A stretch of DNA of 64,000 nucleotides from Methanobacterium sp. UBA44 (lineage in GTDB: Archaea > Methanobacteriota > Methanobacteria > Methanobacteriales > Methanobacteriaceae): assembly GCA_002494885.1 (NCBI GenBank), contig DACV01000007.1, positions 340,628 to 404,627 on the forward strand, read 5' to 3'. Every line of letters begins with the position of its first letter. Position 1 is the first letter of the stretch. Under the pieces are notes generated by a model. The model had not been told where the DNA came from and did not search any database. It saw only the letters and a program-made list of their open reading frames with translations. Of this stretch, positions 18,727 to 26,730 are shown piece after piece. The translations under genes were made by a program, and so were the position numbers.

Positions 18727-18904
18727 CAAAAATCTTTGATTTTTGGAAATTAGAAAATGCAAAGCGTTTTCTAAAATTCACAGAATTTTTGGTGCTTACG
18801 AAACTACGTTTCGTAGCCGGAAAAAACAAAGTTTTTTCCATGCTTGCAAAACCTTTGGTTTTGCAGCCGTGAAAATTGAAACATTCGAAAACTATAGGTT
18901 TTCG
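18727..18904. repeat. hairpin cluster 2
   Basis: Consecutive palindromes with different arms: 18727-18745 (spacer TTT), 18751-18773 (spacer AAA, one mismatch), 18797-18815 (arms TACGAAAC / GTTTCGTA, spacer TAC), 18819-18839 (spacer AAA), 18846-18864 (arms GCAAAACC / GGTTTTGC, spacer TTT) and 18886-18904. The palindrome at 18846 and the 13 bases after it recur almost unchanged at 39340 in cluster 5. The remainder of 18706-19316 is AT-rich, and I see no gene in it. Confidence 0.85.
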
Positions 18905-19253
18905 AGGGTTTTTTTAAACCTATTCTCCCTATTAATCCCAAATTCCATGAACATGGGCTTAATTCTGCGGTGACTGCACCTGCAGGGGATATTAAGCTCC
19001 CTAATAAGAAATAAATTAGAGAATACCCTTTTTAAATTCTTTTATGTCCAATTATTTGATTTTATGGGTGATAATACTATTACAATTAATTCAAAATCAA
19101 ATACTTTGAATTTATATCAGATCCTGCGGTGTTGACACATGAATTATCTCTTTTAATAATCTATTATGTAATATTTTAGTATAAAAATAGATTACACTCA
19201 CAACTTTTAAATACTATAAAATAATACATCCTTTATAAGTAAAATCAAAAATC

Positions 19254-19285
19254 GTAATACTTATATTTAAGTAAATTTGTATTAC
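19254..19285 (+). promoter_or_regulatory. inverted repeat upstream of the CDF gene
   Basis: GTAATAC at 19254-19260 and GTATTAC at 19279-19285 form 7-bp inverted arms around an AT-rich 18-bp spacer, 32 bp before the CDF start. This could be a metal-responsive operator. No regulator gene is adjacent. Confidence 0.3.
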
Positions 19286-19316
19286 TTCAACTAATGTTAA
19301 TAAAATGAGGTTTTAA

Positions 19317-20321
19317 ATGTCAAATCAAAAATCAAAGAAACATGAGCATTCTGGTGAACATGGCCACACACATGGAGCAGTTGACCCATCCATAATTACT
19401 ACAGAAAGAGGAATTTGGGCTGTAAAATGGTCTTTTATTGGATTATTTCCAACAGCCATCATACAGCTCATTATTGTATTGTTAACAGGAAGTGTAGCGT
19501 TACTTGCTGATACAATTCATAATTTTGGAGATGCTGCAACCACAATTCCTTTATGGATTGCATTTGCACTTGCAAGAAGACCCGCCAGTAAACGATTTAC
19601 ATACGGATACGGGAAAGTAGAAGACATTGCAGGAGTAATAATAGTTCTAATAATCCTTTCAAGCGCAATAATTGCAGGATATGAATCTATAAACAGATTC
19701 TTCAATCCACAACCATTAAATTTTCTATGGGCAGTTATGTTAGCCGCGATAGTTGGTTTTGCTGGAAATGAAATTGTTGCAAGATTCCGTATTAAAATTG
19801 GTAAAGAAATAGGCAGCGCAGCGTTAATTGCAGATGGTAATCATGCTCGTGTAGATGGATTTACAAGCCTGGCCGTTTTATTCGGTGCAGTTGGTGTATA
19901 TTTAGGTTTCCCTTTAGCTGACCCTTTAATTGGACTTCTAATTACAGTTGTCATCTTTAAGATTGTCTGGGATTCAGGTAAATCTGTCTTTACTAGATTA
20001 ATTGATGGAGTAGATCCTGAAGTCGTTGACGAGATAAAACATTCTATTACTCATATTAAAGGCGTGCAAGATATCGGAGAAATTAGGGTAAGATGGTTAG
20101 GGCACAGGCTTCATGCAGAAGTAAATATTGCTGTAGATCCAGATTTATCCGTTGAAGAAGGTCATGAAATAGCAAAAGAAGTTCGACATCAACTTTTACA
20201 TCATTTAGAATACTTATCTAATGCTACAATTCATGTAGATCCTTTAGATGCTTCTGGCGAAAAATACCATAGTATTTCTAATCATACACATGGAAGCTCA
20301 CCCATGCACTCACATAAATAA
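19317..20321 (+). CDS. cation diffusion facilitator (metal/proton antiporter)
   Basis: A 334-residue CDF transporter with a His-rich N-terminus (KHEHSGEHGHTHG) and His-rich C-terminus, six membrane helices, and the metal-site motifs ADTIHNFGDA in helix 2 and ADGNHARVDGF in helix 5. These HxxxD and HxxxD sites fit zinc or cobalt export. The cytoplasmic C-terminal domain carries the ligands around HRLHAEVNIAVD. GAGGT precedes the ATG. It is isolated. Confidence 0.92.
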   Translation: MSNQKSKKHEHSGEHGHTHGAVDPSIITTERGIWAVKWSFIGLFPTAIIQLIIVLLTGSVALLADTIHNFGDAATTIPLWIAFALARRPASKRFTYGYGKVEDIAGVIIVLIILSSAIIAGYESINRFFNPQPLNFLWAVMLAAIVGFAGNEIVARFRIKIGKEIGSAALIADGNHARVDGFTSLAVLFGAVGVYLGFPLADPLIGLLITVVIFKIVWDSGKSVFTRLIDGVDPEVVDEIKHSITHIKGVQDIGEIRVRWLGHRLHAEVNIAVDPDLSVEEGHEIAKEVRHQLLHHLEYLSNATIHVDPLDASGEKYHSISNHTHGSSPMHSHK

Positions 20322-20902
20322 ACCTAAAATCTAACTAATTTAATTTATTTTCTCTTTTTTGAACTTAATCTATATTCTGCTCCAGCGACTACTCAGCAGC
20401 AATAAAAACGAATAAAACCAATTAACAACCTAAATAAACAAGGCAAAATACAAAATAAACATATTGGATTAAAGAACATTCCAGAACATATAAAATCAAA
20501 AATAATATTTAAATCTTGGTTTATTCCTTCAATAATATAAAAATCTTCGTTCATTTAAATCATTATAAGTGATGCCATGGTGGCTCATCTTTGAACCACC
20601 TTTGAAGCAATTTATATACCAACAACTGAAATAAAACTAATTTTAAAAAGGATAGGGAAAGATGTGATTTTATTTGCAACATTAGGGGAAATGCTTTTAT
20701 CACCTTCCTATCTGCTTTTCTACATTTTACAACTAATTTAACTTATTCTTTGCCAATTTTCATTTATTCCGAAGGTTGTCAAAAACTCCCTTCATTCCTA
20801 TGATTGAAACTCATTAAAGACTTTCTTACTCGTGAGAAAAATAAAAAATTAAAATAAATAGCTAATTTATCCTTATCTATTTAAAAATTAAAGAGGAAAA
20901 AA
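20322..20902. other. non-coding spacer, 580 bp
   Basis: No gene recognised. It holds a hairpin with arms GGTGGCTC / GAACCACC (one mismatch) near 20579-20600 and a looser stem pairing about 20651-20668 with 20699-20712. Either could belong to a small RNA or a decayed element; neither is convincing alone. Confidence 0.4.
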
Positions 20903-21289
20903 TCATTCATAATTATCATAATAATTGTCATCTATTGGTTCCTCTTTGTAACCTGGTGATCTATCATGTGTGTGGCTTGTTGTTTGTGTATCTACCCATT
21001 TTCCACAAAGAGGGCAGTTTCCATATCTATGATATGTTTGTACTGGGCTAGGGTGGTACTCTTGGCATTGATCGCACCAATATTTATTAGTCGATTTTTT
21101 CTTTGAGGTACTGTTTACTTTTTTATCGGCTGTTGTGTTATTAACCGTTGTAGTAATATTGTTTTGGGTAGTAATGTTACTAATGGTATTATTATGATTA
21201 TCATTAATCCCTAACAATGAGTAGGTTCCATAAGCTAAACCAGATACGAGAACTAGTATAATTAATCCTAAAATAACTTTTTTGTCCAT
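20903..21289 (-). CDS. membrane-anchored zinc-ribbon-like hypothetical protein
   Basis: A 128-residue protein: an N-terminal hydrophobic helix (residues 4-24), an Asn/Thr-rich linker (about 30-65), then a small domain with two CxxC pairs, CDQC and CPLC, and several histidines (HPSP, HRYG, HTHD). The layout predicts a surface-exposed metal-binding domain tethered by a flexible linker. I do not recognise a family. AGTGAT precedes the ATG. Confidence 0.65.
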   Translation of the reverse strand: MDKKVILGLIILVLVSGLAYGTYSLLGINDNHNNTISNITTQNNITTTVNNTTADKKVNSTSKKKSTNKYWCDQCQEYHPSPVQTYHRYGNCPLCGKWVDTQTTSHTHDRSPGYKEEPIDDNYYDNYE

Positions 21290-21456
21290 TTTTAATCACT
21301 ATTTCCTCTTATTTCAATGATATAATCCTAACTATAAAATGAATATACTTGTTTACATATTTAAATACCCATCACATTTAATGATGCATTTACATACATA
21401 TTAAACCCTTTTAAAAGCTGATTGAGATTCTGCTACTTATTTTCAGAGATTTCATT

Positions 21457-21570
21457 TTATAATGTAACAAAGAATCCATCAGTATCCTCATATACTACAT
21501 TATACCCGTAATTTTCAGCTTTTTTCATTGCATCTTTTAGAAATATAAACAGTGCTTCAGCCCTTAACAG
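21457..21570 (-). pseudogene. family B DNA polymerase relic A (motif C region)
   Basis: Translating the minus strand gives a stretch ending MKKAENYGYNVVYEDTDGFF, followed by VTL and a stop. This is the motif C region of archaeal family B polymerases (consensus YxDTDGxF), here with the active-site DTD intact but no polymerase around it. A second, longer copy ends at almost the same point at 25943. Confidence 0.7.
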
Positions 21571-21761
21571 AAGATTTTAACCGATTAATTCATTAATGAA
21601 TTCAATTGCAGAATTTAACCGAAGAAATCATTAATTGAAGCTAACCGATGATTTAAACTGCTGGTCCTCATTGCAGAATTCAATGATTAGATCCATTAAT
21701 TTTAACCTTTTTAGGCACAACTGCTTAATTTTAGCCTTTAAAAACAATTAATTAATGTCGC

Positions 21762-21842
21762 TTACACCTCGTACTTATCTAAATACCCAAGCTCTGGCCA
21801 CTGCCTTTTCATAAACTCCCCAAGCGCCCAAATGCATACGGC
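21762..21842 (-). pseudogene. C-terminal gene scrap, unidentified
   Basis: A minus-strand frame reads ALGEFMKRQWPELGYLDKYE then V and a stop. Its codon use looks like real coding, but there is no start, and a stop interrupts the frame upstream at about 21843. Other frames further upstream (to about 21897) also look coding, suggesting frameshifts. The family is not identified. Confidence 0.35.
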
Positions 21843-21948
21843 TTAGAAACAAATCACAGATCCACCCACGCTGCAAGGCGTTCGTCTTCGCATCTAAAAA
21901 ACAATGCTAGAGAACTTTAAAACACTAAAAAAAAGCTATTAAAAAGAG

Positions 21949-21974
21949 TTAAAGGGCCTGTTTTGACCCTTTAA
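21949..21974. terminator. hairpin, possible terminator
   Basis: Perfect 8-bp arms TTAAAGGG / CCCTTTAA around a 10-base loop. It lies in the decayed region with no gene directly upstream on either strand. Confidence 0.35.
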
Positions 21975-22121
21975 AGTTGTGCCATCAAATAATTTAGGGG
22001 GTTGGGAAAAAAGATTTGTGTTGGATTTTCCCCTGCTCCAGTGTCTGTTCTCATTTCATAAGTCTGTATAGTTGCATGAAAAATAAAAAAAATAATTATA
22101 TTGTATAAAAAAAATTTATAA

Positions 22122-22223
22122 ATTAATGAAGTCTTCTTTTACTATGATCTTGTTAAATTAGAAACTTGTGATACAAAAGAGCTATTAAAACAAGCACGAG
22201 AAATTGAAGCGAAGGAGGTTTAA
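22122..22223 (+). pseudogene. 5'-truncated gene scrap before the 66-aa gene
   Basis: An open frame of 33 codons with coding-like content (pieces YDLVKLETCDTKELLKQ and AREIEAKEV) ends in a TAA that overlaps the ribosome binding region of the next gene. It has no ATG, GTG or TTG start in frame. I read it as the tail of a lost gene that once preceded the 66-aa gene in an operon. The helical tail resembles those of small antitoxins, but this is not enough for a call. Confidence 0.35.
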
Positions 22224-22224
22224 A

Positions 22225-22425
22225 ATGGCAGAACTATTAGAAATAATTGACTTTGCGATTAGCGAAGAAGTGGAAGATTTAAATCAAATGGAAGAAGATC
22301 TTAATAAATATAGGTTAGAACATCCATTTGCAAGGAAAATAACCAGTTTAGAGAAAAGAATAGAAAGTCAAAAATCAATAATTAAAGGCATGAGAATAGT
22401 AAGAAATATAGTATTAAACTCGTAA
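22225..22425 (+). CDS. hypothetical protein, 66 aa, helical
   Basis: Not recognised. It is almost wholly alpha-helical and charged, probably coiled-coil (EVEDLNQMEEDLNKYRLE, then ITSLEKRIESQKSIIKG). An ideal ribosome binding site (AAGGAGG, 8 bases before the ATG at 22225) fixes the start and argues for a real gene. A truncated gene lies directly upstream with its stop in this leader, so this is probably the surviving partner of a former operon. Confidence 0.55.
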   Translation: MAELLEIIDFAISEEVEDLNQMEEDLNKYRLEHPFARKITSLEKRIESQKSIIKGMRIVRNIVLNS

Positions 22426-22501
22426 AAATTAAAATAATAATGACTTTAAGAAAGTTTAAATTCCAGATTATCCCCGAAAAATTTCTGCAAGTTTAAAAAA
22501 A

Positions 22502-22723
22502 TTAAATTGGTTCAAGATTCACAATTTCGAGACTACCATCTGCATGAGGGATGGTTAACCAATGAAGTTTGTATTGATTTTTCTCATCTTCATCGTATTG
22601 TCTGAGCGCTTCCTCTATATCATCGCGTTCAAGGGAATCAAGCTCGATTCCAAACATCTCTTCAAATTTTTCTAGGTCTTTTTCTTCCTTTATCTTGATA
22701 CTGTCTATCGCAATAAATATCAT
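22502..22723 (-). CDS. hypothetical protein, 73 aa
   Basis: Not recognised. A small acidic protein with a KEEKDLEKFEEMFG segment and a C-terminal beta-like half (YKLHWLTIPHADGSLEIVN). The ribosome binding site AAGGAG stands 8 bases before the ATG. The DLEKFE segment and its DNA closely resemble the C-terminus of the 195-aa protein at 23258, suggesting a local duplication. Confidence 0.55.
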   Translation of the reverse strand: MIFIAIDSIKIKEEKDLEKFEEMFGIELDSLERDDIEEALRQYDEDEKNQYKLHWLTIPHADGSLEIVNLEPI

Positions 22724-22753
22724 GTTTTTTCTCCTTTCGTTTTCAAAAATCTA

Positions 22754-23137
22754 TCAAAGTGGATTAAATGCCTCTTGCGGGCAATTTTTAACATCTCTGC
22801 TATAAATTTCTATTTTATCTATCAAAACAAAATAATCATGTTTAAAAAATAGTTTACCTTGTTCATCTGTTTTTTGCATAATAGGTTTTATTGCTTTGAC
22901 TCCTATATCTACAAGTTTCTTGAACATGCCCAACGACAATGTCCCAATAAATATTTCAGCTTCAATTTCAGACATCATCTGCTTTACTTCTCTTGGATGG
23001 CGTATTGTCATATCTACTCGTGTTATGTCTACAGGGCCAAATATCTCTTCTAGTTCCTGTTCCTGTTCTTTTCTATATGGATGTCTACTCAGCCATAATA
23101 TTTTTACTGGTTCTTTAGTTATTTTATCACTCTCCAA
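22754..23137 (-). CDS. hypothetical protein, 127 aa
   Basis: Not recognised. It begins with a beta-strand and ILWLSRHPYRKEQEQELEEI, then GPVDITRVDMTIRHPREV and IEAEIFIGTLSLGMFKKL, a Rossmann-like alternation of strands and helices, and ends with FKHDYFVLIDKIEIYSR. Similar WLSRH openings occur in small mobile-element proteins, which would fit this island. The likely start is a TTG at 23137 without a clear upstream ribosome binding site, so the first residues are uncertain. Confidence 0.5.
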   Translation of the reverse strand: MESDKITKEPVKILWLSRHPYRKEQEQELEEIFGPVDITRVDMTIRHPREVKQMMSEIEAEIFIGTLSLGMFKKLVDIGVKAIKPIMQKTDEQGKLFFKHDYFVLIDKIEIYSRDVKNCPQEAFNPL

Positions 23138-23257
23138 ACACGTATTAATCCCGTTATTTTATATTTGTATTTTAAACTACTTTCATGCTTTTTTATTGTA
23201 TTATATTATCAAAAATCTCTTTTTTACTTGAAAAACTCATATAATAGCGTTGAAATC

Positions 23258-23845
23258 TTATTTTTGATTAAAATTTCTAATTAACAAAATCTTCTCGAAT
23301 TTTTCGAGGTCTTCTTCTTTGTTTGCATCTAGATCGCACCAAATATGGCCTTTTGAATAAAGTCTAATTGTAGGATTTAAATTTAAAATGGATGGTGCAA
23401 AATCACGTAATGTATCATACCATGCTCTTTGCTCATCCCGATAAATAGGATCATTATCTTTCGCATTAATTGATTCGCAGAGATTTATCCATTTTTCCTT
23501 GTTAAAACCAATTTTAAGTTCTTCGGGATATTTTTCCAATGCTAATTTCCTAAGAGGAGTAAAATGCTGTGATTCATCAAATTCTACAATAAAATCATGC
23601 TCTTTAATATAATAATCCACATTAGGTAATTTTTTAGCACGGACAAATTCAGAATAGCCCCTATAATTTTGGAGTATGGAATATATTTCCATTAAATTCT
23701 TGTAATGAAGGCTTTTTTCCATTTCATTTTCATTTAATGGCAAATTTATGTTATAATTTCGTTCTACTTTTCCATAAAGAGCAGTAAGTATTTCGTAAAC
23801 CCTTTCTTTACATTCTTTGCATCTTTCATAATGAGATACCGACAT
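23258..23845 (-). CDS. hypothetical protein, 195 aa, possible PD-(D/E)XK-type nuclease
   Basis: It begins with a CKEC pair (C9, C12), then a helical stretch. Its core has VDYYIKEHDFIVEFDESQHF (residues 76-95), where an acidic residue, then a strand ending E-x-D/E, recalls restriction-endonuclease-like folds. Family members with the FIVEFDESQHF motif occur as stand-alone proteins in archaea and bacteria, with no assigned role as far as I know. No ribosome binding site precedes the ATG, but an AT-rich TATA-like stretch about 25 bases upstream would fit a leaderless message. The nuclease idea is inference. Confidence 0.55.
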   Translation of the reverse strand: MSVSHYERCKECKERVYEILTALYGKVERNYNINLPLNENEMEKSLHYKNLMEIYSILQNYRGYSEFVRAKKLPNVDYYIKEHDFIVEFDESQHFTPLRKLALEKYPEELKIGFNKEKWINLCESINAKDNDPIYRDEQRAWYDTLRDFAPSILNLNPTIRLYSKGHIWCDLDANKEEDLEKFEKILLIRNFNQK

Positions 23846-23941
23846 AAACTTAATATTAGAATTGGAATTATATAATATTTTACCCTATTCAATTGAAAGA
23901 AGATAAAAATTATTTTTTCCTTTTTTAATACGTTAATTCCA

Positions 23942-24079
23942 CCTAAATATATCAAAGTATCTATAACTCTTGGTGAAAAAAAATATCAACGTTATTCAAG
24001 AGAAAAAACTCACAAAGATAAGTTAATATGGGCAAATAAATTAATTGGATCACGTCAAATGTATAATAGTAGATGTTAA
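23942..24079 (+). pseudogene. 5'-truncated gene scrap, unidentified
   Basis: A plus-strand frame reads as good coding (pieces ITLGEKKYQRYSREKTHKD and LIWANKLIGSRQMYNSRC) up to a TAA, and stays open a little upstream without a start codon. It lies between the divergent 195-aa gene and the 550-aa gene. Basic and lysine-rich, it could be the end of a DNA-binding or virus-type protein. Not identified. Confidence 0.35.
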
Positions 24080-24181
24080 TAATTCACATAACTTTAAATT
24101 ATAAATAAGAATCTACTTTAATTAAAGCATGAGTTTAATGTTAAGATTTGAAGAGAATCTAATGGATTATTTGGTGAAAAT

Positions 24182-25834
24182 ATGGTGCTTGTATTTTTAG
24201 GAGCATTTGCGGCTATAATTTTCTTTATTTTGCTATTTTTCTTTGCCAAAGGTTTAGAAATGGAAGAAAAGAAAATGGAAGAGAATAAAAAGAAATATAG
24301 TAAAAAATCCAATATTAATAAAATTTCAAGTTATACTACTAAAAATAAGGGAATAAATATGGCAAAAATTGAAAAAAAGGCGAATTCAATGATTGAAAAG
24401 CATAACAATATGAATCAATATGGTCGAGATAATACAGAAGAAGGAGAAATCAACAATTTCGTTTTCAAATTAAAAAAGGTAGATGGCAAAGTAAAAGTTA
24501 ATGATTTATTTGTAATTCCAGATTATAATTATAAAGCTGTAGATTATGAAAAAATTAAAAGGCATAATGATATGAATCGGTATGCATGGGACGATATGGA
24601 AGAAGGAGAAGCTCGCAATTTTATTTTCAAATTTATGAAAATAAATGGCAAAATAAAAGTCATTAATTTTGAAAAATTTAAAGATAATATCAATAAACCC
24701 CAAAAGAACGTGGTTAAAAGCTCTAATAACTTTACAAACGAAAATAAAAAATTAACTTTTAATGAAAATTCAGATTTCTCTGAAAAATTGAATAATAATG
24801 ATACAAAGCCATTGAAATTGGTCAAAAAATCTAATAACTCATTCAAAGAAAATAAAAAGTTGGTAACCAATGAAAATACAAACCATATCAAAACCTTTTT
24901 ATTAGCAGATAAAAACAAAGAAAGATTATTTAAAACAGAAGATGATACATTTATCCAGTTGTATCCAGATAATTCTGGAAATCTATTTTTTTACGAAATA
25001 TTCCCTAATTTTAAAAGTAAACCATTGAATATGTCACCAGAGGATATTGGACTTAACTACCTTAAATTAAACAACCCCTCTATTCAAGAAGTTTTAAAAT
25101 ATTTTGTTACTCCAGAAATGGAGATTGAAAGAATATTTAATAATCTAAGATACAAATATCTCCAATCTATCTATTTATCTGGCTTTGAAAATCCTCAAAA
25201 ATACATTAATGCAGATTATAATAAATCATTTCAAGCCCTTGCAGGAGTAACAGTTTACCAGGGAAGCGTTAGAGTAAGAAAAGATAATGATGACTTTTGG
25301 AAGGATGCAGGATTTAAAGGTCCTTCTAATACAGGCATTAACTTTGAAAATGAAAGAAATGAACTTAAATTCATTCTCCGATACATTAGAAGTCTAAAAT
25401 TGGATAATTATAGTGATTTATATAGGGAACTAATAGCAATTAAACCTGGATTTCATGAAATGTGGGTACATGGAGATTATTTTGAAAGTTGCCCATCAAA
25501 ATATGACCCAAGATCAATAATTTTTAGATTGTTAAGACATATTGATGAATCTGAAATTAATGAAATTAACAATTTGGAAGGATTACCTCGTGATATTAAC
25601 GGTAAAAATTACTTTACCTATGCTTCCTGTAATGTGACTGAAGGACCATTTGTATTCCAAAAATCACAGGAAATATCTTATTATGATAAAATACGTGAAA
25701 TAAAATGCAGAGAAGATTTAAAAAAGCTTAATAATGATTTTTATATTTTAGATTATTACCATAATCAAATTGATTCCCTTGATAAACTTAAAGAATTGTT
25801 AAAAGAAGCAGATAAATTTAAAAAATTCATGTAA
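24182..25834 (+). CDS. large membrane-anchored protein of unknown function with internal duplication
   Basis: A 550-residue protein with one N-terminal membrane helix (residues 2-22) followed by a highly charged, probably cytoplasmic remainder. Two copies of a 35-37-residue module occur at about 72-105 and 124-160 (shared pattern HN-MN-Y---D--EEGE--NF-FK, then GK-KV). A second short repeat (SNN-F-ENKKL--NEN) occurs at about 179-196 and 216-233. The C-terminal 310 residues look like a folded domain with YASCNVTEGPFVFQKSQE near the end. GGTGA precedes the ATG. No family is recognised. Confidence 0.6.
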   Translation: MVLVFLGAFAAIIFFILLFFFAKGLEMEEKKMEENKKKYSKKSNINKISSYTTKNKGINMAKIEKKANSMIEKHNNMNQYGRDNTEEGEINNFVFKLKKVDGKVKVNDLFVIPDYNYKAVDYEKIKRHNDMNRYAWDDMEEGEARNFIFKFMKINGKIKVINFEKFKDNINKPQKNVVKSSNNFTNENKKLTFNENSDFSEKLNNNDTKPLKLVKKSNNSFKENKKLVTNENTNHIKTFLLADKNKERLFKTEDDTFIQLYPDNSGNLFFYEIFPNFKSKPLNMSPEDIGLNYLKLNNPSIQEVLKYFVTPEMEIERIFNNLRYKYLQSIYLSGFENPQKYINADYNKSFQALAGVTVYQGSVRVRKDNDDFWKDAGFKGPSNTGINFENERNELKFILRYIRSLKLDNYSDLYRELIAIKPGFHEMWVHGDYFESCPSKYDPRSIIFRLLRHIDESEINEINNLEGLPRDINGKNYFTYASCNVTEGPFVFQKSQEISYYDKIREIKCREDLKKLNNDFYILDYYHNQIDSLDKLKELLKEADKFKKFM

Positions 25835-25942
25835 TATAAATAACCACCAAATAAAAACTCTCTTTTTTATAATACTATGAATAACCAAATGGAAATTTTT
25901 AAAATATTCATTGGATTATTTTGTAATATTTGATATGGCGAA

Positions 25943-26206
25943 TTAATATTTTCCATCTTTTAATGTAACAAAAAATCCATCCGTATCAGCATACAAAACC
26001 TTAAACCCATACCTCTCAGCCTCTTTCATTGAATTTTTCAAAAAATACCTCCCTCAAGCAGTAATCGCCTCTGAAGCCTCTACACAATACCAGCGATACT
26101 GAGGGTGATTATACAATCCATATATTGTTGCGATTAATGTTTTCAGTGCTTCCTGTCTGAAGTTCAAGATTTGTTTTTCCTCAAGATCATCGGATTCTTT
26201 CATCAT
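25943..26206 (-). pseudogene. family B DNA polymerase relic B (motifs B and C)
   Basis: About 88 minus-strand codons. They give FRQEALKTLIATIYGLYNH (motif B region), QYRWYCVEASEAITA, a TGA where the family has Trp of TAWGR, then GRYFLKNSMKEAERYGFKV and LYADTDGFFVTLKDGKY with a stop. Order and spacing match motifs B to C of archaeal PolB. The exonuclease, palm-N and thumb parts are absent. The in-frame TGA and the missing ends make it a pseudogene. Confidence 0.8.
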
Positions 26207-26300
26207 AAACTTAATTCTTTAGGGTCTTAGTTTTTTAGGTTTCTGAAAGCTTTTGTAAGGCTGTTTTTGTGTTGTAACCTAATGTTGTGATGATCCCTGC

Positions 26301-26344
26301 CCTAAAAAACTTCGTTTTTGGGCACCAAAAATCTACGATTTTTG
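26301..26344. repeat. hairpin cluster 3
   Basis: Two palindromes: about 26301-26322 (spacer TTC, imperfect arms) and 26326-26344 (arms CAAAAATC / GATTTTTG, spacer TAC). They have the same design as the other clusters and lie between the polymerase and transposase relics. Confidence 0.75.
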
Positions 26345-26349
26345 AGTGC

Positions 26350-26681
26350 TAAAAATACAGTTAGTATGGCGGTTCTTTTCGCTGATTCTTGTGTAATTTT
26401 TTCAAGCCTAATCCTGATTTGCATAATTTGAAAAAATCTCTCAAAAATTCCATTTTTCGCTAGCTTCTATTTTTCCACGTACTGGTCTGTATCACTTCCA
26501 GTTATTTATTTTTTCAAATAATACTCTTTTTATATATCTTTTTGGCCTTTGTTTCAGCTTTTTTATCCTTAAATACTTGTAGTGAGTAGGTTAATTTGTC
26601 GTCTAGTTTTTGGATTTTGAAATCATCTTTCGGGAAAATTAAAGGGATGATTTTATAGTTGAAAATGCCTATTTGATAATT
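26350..26681 (-). pseudogene. degenerate transposase C-terminus (IS4/DDE_Tnp_1-like)
   Basis: The first 55 codons are open (pieces NYKIIPLIFPKDDFKIQK and LTYSLQVFKDKKAETKAKK) to a stop at 26514. The later frames, read with shifts, give RPVRGKIEASEKWNF and TQESAKRTAILTVFLA. The xRGxIE motif followed by a lysine and a K/H..T.ES.K....L.V helix is the usual C-terminal end of IS4-type transposases. The N-terminal part is missing; it is cut off next to the choloylglycine hydrolase gene. Confidence 0.5.
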
Positions 26682-26730
26682 CTAGTAACTGTAACATCCT
26701 TTATCAAATATCATTGTGTCTTTTTTCCGA

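Larger units (their letters stand above)
21290..22224. other. decayed region with gene scraps
   Basis: No intact gene in about 935 bp. Besides the relics listed separately, it has a perfect 16-bp palindrome at 21587-21602 (AATTCATT / AATGAATT), three copies of TAACCGA (21578, 21616, 21642) and a repeated TTGCAGAATT. This looks like old mobile or duplicated DNA. Confidence 0.5.
25835..26730. other. decayed region with polymerase and transposase relics
   Basis: About 895 bp without an intact gene. It holds polymerase relic B, hairpin cluster 3 and a broken transposase tail, listed separately. The mix indicates repeated insertion and decay. Confidence 0.6.

Noticed and set aside
18743..18973. 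Open frame of 76 codons on the plus strand
   Set aside because: It runs through the palindromes of hairpin cluster 2, has no ribosome binding site and a composition dictated by the repeats.
22122..22425. A toxin-antitoxin pair
   Set aside because: The upstream frame lacks a start codon, and neither product matches a recognised toxin or antitoxin family.
21470..26206. A functional DNA polymerase B gene
   Set aside because: Only motif B/C fragments are present, one with an in-frame TGA, and the exonuclease and thumb regions are absent.
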